Positions 35,899 through 47,076 of a DNA stretch of 64,000 nt are shown here, in pieces (position 1 is the stretch's first letter; each line of letters begins with the position of its first letter). Under the pieces are notes generated by a model. The model searched no databases, was not told the origin of the DNA, and worked only from the letters and a program-made list of their open reading frames with translations. The stretch spans positions 496,001 through 560,000 of the forward strand of contig WWBZ02000073.1 of assembly GCA_011503125.2 (NCBI GenBank), given 5' to 3'. This DNA is from Botryosphaeria dothidea. Taxonomy: Eukaryota > Ascomycota > Dothideomycetes > Botryosphaeriales > Botryosphaeriaceae. The position numbers and the translations under genes are program-made.

Positions 35899-36867
35899 TC
35901 ACATACCACAAAATGCCTCCTGCTCGAATAAGTCCTGCTCCCCATAATCCTCTTGCCCCTCTCCTCCACGAACCTCGCCATTCTCCTCCCCCATCGCTAT
36001 CGAACGCTCCGAACCCAAATGACAGCTCCCGTCCGCTCCGCCCCTCCCTCCCATCATCGCCGCATTCGCGTTCACATCCGTCGCAGGCGTACCCGGCACC
36101 ATCGTCGGAGGACGAAGATGTCCAAGCGACGCAAGCCGATGATGCTGCACCGCAGCCTCGACGGCGCAGAGAGGCGGCTGGACATCGGACATGGCACTGC
36201 GGCAGCAACGGACCTCGTCATCATCGACGTCGTGGGGGCAGGCGAAGAGCTCGGCGCGCGGGAACGGGTGGTCGGCGAGGGTTTGTGGAGGAGGAAGGGC
36301 GTAGTGAAAGTTTGGTTGGATGGTTTGGTGGTGGTGGGGATCGCCCATGGCGGTCAGAGGTGAAATGGGCGAAATGGGGAGAAAGGCGGGTGGGAGGATG
36401 TTGGCGTGGTGGTGAGAGGGATTGATGCCTGATAGTGGTGCAGTGGGCGGCGGCGACGAGACAGCGGCGTTGGAAGACGACGGCGTGTGCGGGCTATAGT
36501 TGGAGACGACGCAATTTACCTGGAATGTGGGGTCCCAGTCCATGTTCGAATTGAATGCGTTGATGAGGTCGCTGGCAGTGCTGATCATCCTCTTCAGGCT
36601 GTCGCTTGCGGCCATGCCGTCCTTCCTAATGCTCTGCAGTTGTTTCTTGTAAATGTTGTGCCGATTTTCGCTGCATCTCGAGCTGTAGGAGGGGAGGTTG
36701 GATGCTCTACGCTGACGCCCATGCCCATTGTCGTGCTGCTGTCTGCCATTCCTGAGGGCTGGATCCAGATTTCCATTATTATTTGGCCTCCTTCCGGTCC
36801 TGCGCGGGCCTTGGTGACTGTTGCGGCGGGCGGTCTTGGACTTTTTGGAATTCTTCCTATTAGGCAT
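35899..36867 (-). CDS. Hypothetical low-complexity protein
   Basis: An open frame of 322 codons. The N-terminal 60 residues are very basic and Asn/Arg-rich (MPNRKNSKKSKTARRN at the start), followed by a more ordered-looking segment around 80-118 (SDSLKRMISTASDLINAF, then MDWDPTF). The rest is rich in Pro, His, Gly and Ala. A GTAAAT donor-like sequence follows MDWDPTFQ, so the C-terminal part may be wrongly translated intron or a different frame. I do not recognise the family. Basic start and disorder would fit a nuclear protein, but that is a guess. Confidence 0.45.
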   Translation of the reverse strand: MPNRKNSKKSKTARRNSHQGPRRTGRRPNNNGNLDPALRNGRQQHDNGHGRQRRASNLPSYSSRCSENRHNIYKKQLQSIRKDGMAASDSLKRMISTASDLINAFNSNMDWDPTFQVNCVVSNYSPHTPSSSNAAVSSPPPTAPLSGINPSHHHANILPPAFLPISPISPLTAMGDPHHHQTIQPNFHYALPPPQTLADHPFPRAELFACPHDVDDDEVRCCRSAMSDVQPPLCAVEAAVQHHRLASLGHLRPPTMVPGTPATDVNANAAMMGGRGGADGSCHLGSERSIAMGEENGEVRGGEGQEDYGEQDLFEQEAFCGM

Positions 36868-37123
36868 ACTGAACGATCCTTCGCCTTCTGCTTGAGCAGC
36901 AATAGTGTTGGGTGGTTGACAAGCCCCCTGCTGTCAGGCACATGGCCCATGGTTATGGGATATCGATCCTTTCAACCGCACTGACTCAAGGAAGTCCTCA
37001 CGAAACAGCCTGACCAATCCAGGACAATCGCGCGGCTGAGTGCCTGCCATTCGGTTCCTTTGGGAAAGATCTAGTCAGTTAGAAACCAGTGATGTCTTTG
37101 TTCTCCGCCCAGCGGTGATTGTT

Positions 37124-39582
37124 TCATGGAACGTCGCCTTCGCTCCATTCCCATTGTTCAAGTAGCTGGTTCACTCTGTAGTCCGTGGCCCAGCCTGTGT
37201 CAGCCTCAAGTTCTCGCAGCAGCTTGATAATGAGCCTCCGTTCTCTTGGATCTGCAAGACATTGTCCGGCGGTGTAAAGCGGTTGGACAGAGTTGATGCG
37301 CACAGAAGCATCCGGCCGCGCCAGGGCTATGCTGACGATTTCTCGACTGTGGACCTGTGATTCTTGAACGGCGTTTTCATACGAGCTGAACCTTGCGAAG
37401 ATGGTCGAACGTCCTTGAGTGGTCTCATGCGGCTTGTTCATGAGAAGCTGGACTTGAGCCATATGGTAGGACTGCATCGTTGAACCGCACATTGGCAGAC
37501 TGTACCAGACTTCTGGAAGCACCGCGTCCAAGTCATCATCGACCAACGAGCCTGGGATGCGCGTAGGAGGTATTCTTGCACAGGGCTTAAAGGTGAGGGG
37601 GAGACCATCGTACCAAATCTGGAACTGCCGTTTCAGATAGGTCCAGTAATCAAGCAGTGTTCGTTGCGGTACACCTTGAGCCCAAGGGGAGCCAGGTTGC
37701 GGTGGAAGCTCATCACCAGCAGCCATGAAGTTGACTAATTTTGACATGAGCCAGACAAGAGAGTTGGCTATCATGTCTTCTTTCATTACATCTGCGCCCT
37801 CCGGATAGCCACTGGGTGAAGGTTCCACGGGTATGATGAAGCCATTGTCGTCGATTTGCAATCCTGCATCTTTCCACATTGGCAAGTCTTCAGTGTCCAA
37901 GCGAGTCTGAGTTGCATTGATAACTACACGTGGTCAGTGCTATCTGAACAATGGACATGCGAGACGTCACACGGATCAGGAAGTGTACTTACAAGCAGAG
38001 AGCATATCTTGACGAGCAACATTCCAAAATGTTGCTTTCCTTGCCTTTGAGAGCTTCCCAGATTGCGCCTGCAGAGCAACACCTGGTGACGGAAGCTGCA
38101 GTGGCATCATGCTATCCTTGGCAATGTCGATGAGAGACTTTGCTCCGCTGAGATGACGCGACCATTCGGGGCCAGATGCGTCAAGGAATTCGTAGACGCA
38201 CAAGATTGCCGTAGCGGCAAGAAGCTCATCCGAATTGCACCTCGACACCGGGAAACCAGACAGGCTGTTGCGCTTCGTATGGCCAAAACTCCCCTCCGAG
38301 CCGTCAGCGGATCTCCACTGTCCATCTCCCGTAGCACTCTCGTGCGAGATGCCACGGGAATCGTCCTGCAGTGCCTGCCGCAAGAGTGATACTGCATTGT
38401 CGTAGTACTCAGTTGCCTTGTGGTACCAGTCGATGGAATGCGCATTAGGGTAGAGTTCGGTGCGAGCATGACGAATAGCGTTTCCGCCCATGATTGGACG
38501 TTTGCCCTTCACACGGCCCAGCGCCTTCGCCGCGTAAGCAATAGCTGCATACTTCAACACAGGATTGGTCTGAGCCTTGACTGGAACATAAGACGCGAAA
38601 TATGAGCCCAGGTCAAACAGATCCATCCACTGCCCCGGTCCTTCGGAGTAATATCTCAAGAGATATGCCATCTCGTGGTCGTTCTCCACGTTCGTCTCAA
38701 ACTGGCTAGATCCCATTGAGATGCGCGAGCTTGCAGATCGTGCATGTAACACTTCGCGCGCCGAGTGCGCATAAGGAGATTGTAAGCTGGGGTCCAGCGG
38801 GGGCGATGCAGCGGCAGGATGATTCAGAAGGAAATCGATATTGTGGTTTGTGGACGAAGTCATGGACACCGGCGGTGATATGGGTGAATCGACAGCCTGA
38901 CGGGCTAAGGGTGTGGGAGGGTGCATCCCTGAGAGGCTGGCACTCGAGCGCAGAGGCGCGTCAGGGACGGGTGTAGAGTCATGGCGTCCCACTGATGGAT
39001 GCAGGTATGCGTAGTGGTCGCCAGTGGCCACGGCGGACAAGGCATGGAGAGCGTGGGCAGGCGACTGGGTATCGGACTGCGTGAAGGAGTCGTTAAGGGG
39101 CCACTGCATGCTGGCGGCGTCATGGTGGGAGCTGGCAGGCTGCTCGGGCGCGGTGCCTGGCGACGTCTCGGACTCAGGCGACATAGGCTCATTATAGGGG
39201 TCGGTGGTGTTCCAGAATCTCACTGCAGGCTGTCAGCACCTGGCTGCTACTGCGGGTTGCAGTGCGACGCACCTTGCTTGGGGATGTCCAGCCAGACGGC
39301 GTCGTGGCCAAAGGTGTTCTTGTAGGCATAGAAGCCCTTCAGGCCCTGCTCGCCGCCATCGCCGTTGCCGTTCATGGAGGCATTTTGCTGGTGGCGGAAG
39401 ATGAGGCCCGAATTGAAGACGCATTCGCGATTGGCCTTGGTGCATGGCCCGCAGACGGGCTTCCGTTCGTCGCATTTCAGCTTTCGCAGGCGGCACGTCT
39501 GGCTGGAGCATGGGCTGTCAGCTAGGGAGCGGAGCAGTGCTTGAAGGTGAGCAGAAGCTTACCAGCCCGTGCGCGACCTCAT
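37124..39582 (-). CDS. Zn2Cys6 fungal transcription factor
   Basis: Four exons on the minus strand (39582-39563, 39502-39273, 39222-37993, 37923-37124) give 759 residues. The N-terminus carries a complete Zn2Cys6 binuclear cluster: Cys7, 10, 17, 24, 27 and 34 (CQTCRLRKLKCD, then CGPC and C), which binds CGG-containing DNA in Gal4-type regulators. The first intron falls inside the first cysteine codon of the cluster, and splicing recreates it. Downstream are Pro/Ser-rich linkers and a long helical C-terminal half resembling the fungal-specific transcription factor domain, without a distinct signature I can name. Introns are 60, 50 and 69 nt. Another ATG in frame upstream (39798) would add 72 residues. 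The target genes are unknown; the immediate neighbours are not obviously a co-regulated pathway. Confidence 0.85.
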
Positions 39583-40020
39583 CTGTCCAGCTGTCCGTTG
39601 AGACGCACGCTCAGGGAGCCCTGCGATGGAGTGCGCATTCCGGAGGTGAGAGCGGAGCTGGGATGGAGGTGGTCTGGGTGTGGGTGGAAGGCGTTCCCTG
39701 GTCAAGCGGACGCAGCACTGCGCACGCACAGAGCAGCACTGCCCGGGCACGAGGTGCGAGGCGCATGCACCAAGTGCGGGGCGCCGGGGACGCCGCATAT
39801 TCTCCGCTCAACTTCCGCCGGCACAATTCCAGTAATTGATGGGCACATCCCTGATTCGCCAGCAATTCAGCCAGCCAGCCATCCAATCCATTGAACTCTT
39901 AAAAGCGGTCTTTCCCGTTTGCCCACGTTAACGCCTCCGACCCGGCCTTTCCTGGGTACTCGTCATGCAGGGTCCAGAACTACTTCTCTATAAAGCAAAA
40001 CTCCCGCCAATTACATCCTC
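39583..40020. other. Intergenic region
   Basis: Separates the start of the Zn2Cys6 regulator from the end of the Pob3 gene; both are on the minus strand, so it carries the promoter of the former. No gene seen. Confidence 0.35.
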
Positions 40021-42063
40021 TCATTTGTCCGTCTTGGCCTTCTTCTTCGGCCTCTCCACCATCGATTTGTCCTCGTCCCCGTCCGCATCCCCATCGGCAT
40101 CCGCCATTTCTTCGTCGCCACTGCTGCCGCTGCTCTCGTGCTCCGAGTCGAACTCCTCTGCCACTTCCGACTCGCTCTCCGCCTCGAAATCTTCGTCCAG
40201 CTCTTCTGAGTCTTCGTCTGCACTGCCGCGGTTGACTGCCACCTGCTCGTCGTCCGACTCGTCCAGGTCGTCGTTGAGTGCTGCCGCGAGAAGGGCACCG
40301 GACTGCATAGTTGTTAGCAACTTCGCCATCCCCGAAGATTGAACCAATTCTGCTACTTACATCGTCAACCATCTCGTTCTTGGTCTTGAGGTTCTTAATC
40401 TTGAAGAACTCCTCCAGAGGCGTTTGTTCCTCACTGTAAATCTTAGTCAGCTGTTGGTCCAATGCATTTTGCGTCAAATCTTACCGGTTGATGTTGCTGA
40501 ACTGGTGGTCCGAGCCGTTCTTCATCCTGATAGTGATATCGAAAGTGCGGCTCGACGAGAGATTGCCGCCCACACGAGACATCGTGATGACGGAGATCTG
40601 GTCAAAAGAGATGTAGGTCGCTGGCTTAGGCACGAACAAGAAACTCTTGTCCATGCAGTAGAGGTGTCCTTCGTTGGCCTTGATAGAACACTTGATCCCG
40701 CTTTGCTGGTGGTGGCTGATGAAATCCCTCGAAGGAGCAATCGTCTTTCTTCCTGAAAGTCCACGGAGAAGCTGTGCAACGACACGGTAGATGGGACCCT
40801 CGTATTGCGCCTCCAGCTTGCCCTTGTACTTCTCCTCCAGGACATCCGGCTCGATGTTGAGGGGAACTGGCTCATCCAACTCCTCGTCCTTTTTGAACTG
40901 CATGACAATGAAAGGATATCTGGTTTGACCTTGGCGGAGAGGGGGGTCGACACCGATAGTGATAAGTTGGTGAATATCATCCGGTTTTGGTAGCACGAAA
41001 AACTTCTTGATCTGATCGTACTGAATCTTGTAATCGTACGTCTTGCCGCGCAGACGGAAAGACGTCTCGTACATGTCCAAACCGAAACGACCTCTGCAAC
41101 GGAATTAGCGCACTTCAACAGTAGGTGGGCCCGGACGACAAACCTGGGGGTGAGATGCAAGATGTCCTCGAAGGTGATGAAAGTGTCGCCAGCAATCTCG
41201 CCAATCTCTGCCTTCTCGATGAGAGTATTGTAGAACAGGCTGGCGGCGTTGTGTTCCTCTTCCTCGCCCTCATCGGAAACGTCCTCGCCATCTTCCTTCT
41301 TCTCCTTCTTCGTCACGGTTCCAGGAATGTAGAAACGCATCTCCACAAGCTGGTCCCTCGCCCCACCTGACTTCTTGCCGCGAGCCCTGGCGCCACCCAA
41401 ATGGCCGTTCGTGCCGGTATCCTCGCCGTTCGCAGGAAGCGAGAATTCTATGGCGACCTCGTTCTTTCCGGCAAGATTGGTGTTGGCGATCTCGGAATAA
41501 GGCAGTTCAAACGCGGGACGGCTCTGAACGTTGAACGACAGCTCTGATTTTCCGAACTCGGCCTTGCCCCAGTTGTAGCCGCGCAGAGCATGCTCCTTGT
41601 TCTCCAAGTTGATGCTGTACCACATCTTGAACACCTTGGCAAGACGCTCGAAATCCTGAACAAGTCAGCGTGCCTGAAAGAACCAACCAATATTTATGAA
41701 TCCCTACCTCCTGCTGGAAGCCGTCGAGCTGGATGATGCCAGTGTTTTTGGTGAAGACGCGCAGCTCATAGCCGCGAGAGGCGCGACTCCATTGCCCCTG
41801 GGTGATGTTGCTGCTGTCGAGAGTAAAGGTTTCGCCGCCGGCTGAAGGCTTCCAGCCTAGACCACCCTCAGCGAAGCGGCATCGTCCAGGCTGTTTTGAA
41901 AGGTCGAGGTAGATTCCGTCGAAGCTTTCTCTCAAAGGCTCGGCCCTGTTTGATGGCGTCTTCTTGTTAGCGGTCGGCAACGGGGCGTTAATGTCCCAAG
42001 TTGACATGGTGGGCGCAATGCTGAGCGGGCAGACAGTGGTGTGCACGCTTGGTTGACGTACAT
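40021..42063 (-). CDS. POB3: FACT complex subunit Pob3
   Basis: Six exons on the minus strand (42063-42062, 41945-41708, 41655-41144, 41093-40485, 40433-40361, 40302-40021) give 571 residues. Pob3/SSRP1 with Spt16 forms FACT, which loosens and rebuilds nucleosomes during transcription and replication. Seen: ESFDGIYLDLSKQPGRC at the start, GGLGWKPS, DFERLAKVFKMWYSINLE, the central GRARG-type basic loop, double PH-like domain with FRLRGKTYDYKIQY and RDFISHHQQSGIKCSIKANE, and a long acidic Ser/Asp/Glu tail ending in a basic KKKAKTDK. As in other fungi the HMG box of animal SSRP1 is absent. The start codon itself is split: AT at 42063-42062 followed by a GTACGT donor, and G at 41945 after a CTAAC...ACAG intron end, giving a CCACCATGG context. 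An alternative start inside this intron (42007) is less like the family. Confidence 0.93.
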
Positions 42064-42787
42064 GGTGGAAAGACGGTGCGCGGCGCGCAGAAATATGCAG
42101 AAAGGGTAGGTGCTGCTCGCGCGGGGCTTTGGCGCGACCACAGGTGCAAACCGGGTAGGAGCAGTGATGGGTGGTTGCGGGAACGACGAGAGGTGAGGTG
42201 TGGGAGAGCAGCAGGACTCCGGCGGTAGCGCGGCACCTGCTGCGGCGAGATGCGTCGTCGCGTAGAAAACGCGCCCCAGCCCGTCTGCCGAATATTAACC
42301 GTGTATTTATGCCTCAGGCACTAAAATGCTTTGCCGCACGAGACAATGAACTTCCCAAGCTTCAATGCATGATATCAGCAAGCGCAAATGGTATAGGTTG
42401 TCAAAACGGCCAATCATACATGGAGTTCATTACAAATAACATCCGGTTCATGACTTTGACCAACATACGTATACGTGTTTCCGCTTGCTGTTGCAATGCG
42501 TAAAAGCTCGGGATTTCTTTCAAGTCATGAAAGTAGTAACATCAGGGTATGATAAAAGCGGGGCAGATCTAAGTCTGCGTCTGTGGTTTGATTGATAGCA
42601 AGGGCGAGATGTCCATGTAGAAGCCGGTATATAACAAATCGGGTAACGAGAAGGTAAAGACACTACCTTGGCCGACATGCTCTTATCCCGGCGGATATAA
42701 CGGATGAATATTATCATGCGATGATTTTACTCCTCCCCACCCCTCAGTATGCTAAGTACACCTCATCACACTAACCACCAACCACCC
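42064..42787. other. Intergenic region
   Basis: Promoter of the Pob3 gene and 3' flank of the UCH-like gene, both on the minus strand. No gene seen. Confidence 0.35.
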
Positions 42788-43604
42788 TCACTCCTCACTC
42801 GGCGCCAGCGCCACCAACGAGAATCCCACACTCCCCTCCCCCTTCTCCATGAACGCCCTCACCCCCAACTCCACCGCCTTCTCACTCAACACATCCTCCC
42901 CCTCAGCAAGCTGCCCATGATCGATCGGGCCCTTAGCGAATCCAGCCAACTCCCACAAATGCCCATCATCGCCCTTCACAAAACACACAAACGCCCCACC
43001 CGCCTCGTGCACGCCGAGCGGCGGAGCGCTCGTATCCCCCAGCTGCGCCGCGCTCGCGTGCGCCCTCTCCAGCGCCTCCGACTCGTACAGCAGCTTGGCC
43101 CTGTCCTCCCTCCTCAGCGGCACCGCCTTTGTCCGGAGCTCATCCAACAGCGAGCCCGGCGCAATGTGCTGCTTAGCCCCGCCGTTGCAGACGGCGTGCA
43201 GTAGCCCGATCAAGCCGCACGCCTCGCGGATGGTCTGGCGGAACCACAGGACGGGCGAGTCGCCGGTGCCGTCGTAGAGCTCCGTGCGCTCGAGCTCGGC
43301 GTCGCGGGTGGCGTGGTAGACGGCGGTGGGCGCGATGAAGATGAGGGCGAGGGCTGGGCGGGGGATGAGGGCGAGCAGGGCGGGCTCGTCGAGGCTGTAG
43401 ACGTCGTGGAAGCTGAGCTTGGGGGAGACGCCGAGGATGCGGATGAGGTGGGAGAAGACGACCGGGTTGTTTTCTGGTGGAGGCGCGTTAACGGCTGCAA
43501 AGTGAAATTCGAACAAGCGCATGAAGCTCATGCAGGATCTCACCAAGTGGAACGACGGTTTTCCTTCCATTGACAAGGATTGATGTCTCTTCTGAAGCAG
43601 CCAT
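42788..43604 (-). CDS. UCH-family (ubiquitin C-terminal hydrolase) protein, probably inactive
   Basis: Two exons, 43604-43544 and 43473-42788, give 248 residues, normal for the UCH family (peptidase C12, yeast Yuh1). Splicing the 70 nt intron yields VPLENNPVVFSHL, the usual start of the fold, followed by LSFHDVYSL. The nucleophile region QTIREACGLIGLLHAV keeps the oxyanion Gln and the catalytic Cys106. In active members the catalytic His begins an HF/HYxxFV strand and the catalytic Asp is in ELDG; here these read GGAFVCFV (Ala181) and WELAG (Ala197). Two of three triad residues therefore seem replaced by Ala, although the surroundings (VCFVKGDDGHLWEL, KGPIDHG, EDVLSEKA, GFSLVALAP) are well kept. 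It may bind ubiquitin without cleaving it. The comparison is from memory of the family. Confidence 0.88.
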
Positions 43605-44465
43605 TTTATCTACGTACGTCTTCTCGTTGAGAAGCGTGGAGCGTGGGTGCGGTGTTGCTGGGCATTTTGAGGTCGACACTTGCACGGCTTTTGAGACGCG
43701 GGGGAGGGGTAACGGACGCGTGGTGCGCGGAAGCCTAGAGCTGCCCCACGTGCTGGCCTCGCGGGTGCCTCGGGAAGGTATGAAATTGCTAACAAGGCGT
43801 GTAGCACGCACTTGACGGAAGGTAAATTGATTAATATTTGCAAATTGTTATGTTGTATTCGCCTATTTTTACGGCGATGTGACATGAGGTGCTCTAGAGA
43901 GCCAAGCAGATAGAAGAATGAAAGTACTTGGGCTACCAACGCCTTTCCAGTGTATTGGAAACCATCATTGGCATACTGAGAGCGAAGATTCAAGAAGGCC
44001 TCGTGTCCTGTGGTGAAGGTATCACTATCGCGGGCCACCAGGGAACATGACCGCGGCTTGAATGGCTAGATTGGCGTTAGCACTCCACAACAAACGCAAA
44101 CGCTGGGCAGGCCTTCTTGTCAGAAACTCTGCTTGTTGACCATGAGACAACATAAATGCCTTGACCGAAATGCATCTGACTGCTCCATATGGTATATTCG
44201 TTCGATAGTCGTGATTCGTCATGAGATCAAAAGGCTATCAAACAGTCAGTACGCTTAGGTGAGAGTGGCTTCATGAGGTAATCAAGATGCCCTCCGAATA
44301 TCAGCAATGGAGTTATATACTGGCCGGCAGTGCAGCAGCCCAGAACTCCTGCCCTTAAGATCCTGCATATTCCTTATTCCTTACTCCAGAGCTGTCCTCC
44401 TGAGCCCCGTTTATGCTTTTGTCCGTGTCCCGCGATGCTGCGCTTACAGACCAACCGTCGGTAGT
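43605..44465. other. Intergenic region with short open frames
   Basis: Two overlapping minus-strand frames (44222-44025 and 44038-43610) hold stretches that look somewhat protein-like, but they are in different frames, have no recognisable domain and extend into the promoter of the UCH-like gene. I treat the region as noncoding or a remnant. Confidence 0.35.
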
Positions 44466-47076
44466 TCATGCGTCGGTCCCAGATATGTGTGGAAAAACGT
44501 CGCGAAAAAGTGGCACAAGGATCTTCCAGCTCCATGATGCAATTCCGTCGATTTGTTTGACATCAGCAATCCATTCGAGCAGATACTGGACAGTGAGCAT
44601 CAACTCGGTTTGGTCGATTGACGAGCGGCAAATATCGGCGAGAATAGTGCTGATGGTCGTCATCCGCAGGATGAGCAAGATCCCGATGAAGTTCTGCGTC
44701 CATGCAAACAAATACGGAACCAGTCTCTTGCGGGTTTTAGGCGGCGCAAGCGCGATCGGCCACATGAGAGTACTCTTGATGCACAATGCGGCTAGTTGTT
44801 TCTCCTCATCTGTTGTCAGCTCAGGCCAGTGGAGTACTTTATACACGAAAGGCCGGTATATGATGTAGCGGGTGTAGTAATACCGCGACCGCAACTGAGC
44901 GGTGACTAGATCCAGAGCGTTCGGCTGGTCCAATGGGATGCGGCTAGCGTCGGGAGTGAAGAGTTTCAAAGTCTTCGTCGAATCGACGTATGAGTAGTGG
45001 AAGCGGGACTCAGGAGAATCGTCTGCCCACTGAAGGGACTGTGGCAGCATGGAACGCCAGGATTCCAGCTGACGGGATAGCTCGCTTATAACGTGGGTTG
45101 GTGGGCCATCGTAGCCATCGGGAATCTCAGAGGAGGAAGATGCTGATTGGTGAGGTGAGTTAGCCGGTTTTCGGTGAGACTTGGAGATTAGGGGCCCCAG
45201 GCGTGAAAATCAAGGCGGAGTATACTCCGACCCCCTTCGACTTCAGGTCAAGCTCCAAGCGAGTGATTCACATCACAAAGGCAAAGACGGAGTGGGGCTA
45301 TTAGCGCATACCCTCAAAGATGGTCCTATGGACCCGCGTCACCAACCGGCGAAGCGCTATCATTGCTAGGAAGTTCATGATGGTCTCTTGGTCCTCTCCC
45401 GTATTCTGCCCCAACAGCTCGCCCGGCAAAGGCACTTCATCCTCGTACTCGCACATAGCCGTCCGCGGCAGATCGAGATCAAAATGATACCAGCTACGTA
45501 AAAGATCAGTAACCTTTCGAGGCCGGCAGGGATTGTCGCAGTGAGTACTTCTCGATCAGATTGCAGGTCCAGTAAAGTCTTTTAATGAGGTTGCCACGCT
45601 CAGTAAACCAATCGATTCGTGTACTTAGGAGGCGGGTTATCAGCAACAGAGGAAACATAACGTCAATATCGCACAAACTTGTTTTCTACTCACCTTTTTA
45701 GAAGGACCTGAAAGGCTGTGGATGCGGATTGAGTGGCACGCCAAAAGTCCTACATCGCGGTCAATAAAAAAAAAAAACCGGACGATATCTTCCTCCCCCA
45801 AAGTCGTCAACTTACAAGGTGTCGGCCACAAGACTCGTAGTAAATTCTTGGGTAACGTTAGCTCAGCAAGGCAATTATCACTTTCACGAGGCCCATTACT
45901 CACGCCGTCAATAGCTGGACCTGGATGGACTCAGTCGAGCAATGATATGAGACAAAGCCAATCCGACGTCGTGCCTCATTGAAGACGTCCAGGCCTGGTG
46001 AGCTGTCGAACGTGCCTCCTCGCAAGCCACCTTCAAAGTCCAACCCGTTATCAAGTGGTGGCGACCAGGTTCCCTCGAAGGCGACTTTTCCTAACGAAAA
46101 CACCAGCAGTGCGATTATGGATTCATGATCACCATCTCCAAACCCGTATCTGGCAACTGTAGGTAACACCACTTCCATGAAGTGCGGTCTGTCCAGGATC
46201 AAATACAGCATGTTGAATGTGTTGAAGTAATGATGAGCGTATGTTCTCATATCCTCGTCTGTGAGCTGGGAAAATCGCACTCTGTTCGCGCCGTTGGGGA
46301 TCGAGACATCGTCGGCTGGTTCTGATTCCAGGCGCGCGTCGGCGGGCAAGGGATCGGGGTGCTTTCGTGCTTCGTGTTGAAGAAACCACGGCGTGCCTTC
46401 ATGTCCAAGAGACTGAAGGTCGTCGGCCATATCGACCTGGAATTCAGTAAGGCGTGAGTGGACAAAGGGCCAAAGAAGAACTTTGTGCGGCGGAGTGACG
46501 TATGGATGCGATTTTCGATAACCTTGCGGGTTTACCAGCACCGCAGAACTCTGGAACGGAACTTGCTGGGGGATAGCAGGACGCGCCTGATCCTGAACGA
46601 GACGATCTTGAATCATAAACGAACCACTACTGATCGAAGAGACACGCCCTGAGTGAGGGGTCGTGCCAGGGCCGGGTTCGTACAAACCACTCTCCGGATC
46701 CACAGCCTTGCCAATCTGGTCGATTTTCCCCTCAAGGCGCTGGAGAGCATCAAGCATGAACATCATGGTCTTGTCCTTCCTGGAAGCAACCCGTCAGCAC
46801 CTCCAAGCGTCGCGTGCGTCGCGTGCGTCCAGGGCACGCCTGCGAAAATTTGGGAAGCACCTACTTCGTTGGTTGGGGCTCTCGGTATCGGCACTCCGCG
46901 CCCACGCGTTTACAGAGACCGCATTTTGGCCTGCGTTCGTCACACTTGGACTTGCGCGCTCTGCAAGTCTCGCAGGCCTGGGCGGCGATGGCAGCGCGCT
47001 CTCGACGGATGGCGCCATCGGAAGGGCCGTCAGGAGACGAGGGCCCGCCAGCTGCGGTCGGCGAGAAGACGCTCAT
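44466..47076 (-). CDS. Zn2Cys6 fungal transcription factor with fungal-specific domain
   Basis: Seven exons on the minus strand (47076-46865, 46779-45904, 45846-45816, 45749-45694, 45623-45549, 45493-45312, 45142-44466) give 702 residues. Seen: a Zn2Cys6 cluster with Cys35, 38, 45, 52, 55 and 62 ([18 protein letters not shown]), a [20 protein letters not shown] stretch that looks like the usual dimerising coiled coil, then the fungal transcription factor domain ([36 protein letters not shown] across an intron, [18 protein letters not shown]). The third exon is only 31 nt. Introns are 50-85 nt except the last, modelled as 169 nt, where another arrangement is possible. Target genes unknown. Confidence 0.8.

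Noticed and set aside
41946..42007. In-frame ATG giving a 20-residue longer Pob3
   Set aside because: The segment has the branch point and 3' end of an intron; the split start codon gives a much better match to the family.
43610..44222. Two overlapping minus-strand open frames before the UCH-like gene
   Set aside because: Different frames, no clear splice pair between them and no recognisable family; could be a remnant but not supported.
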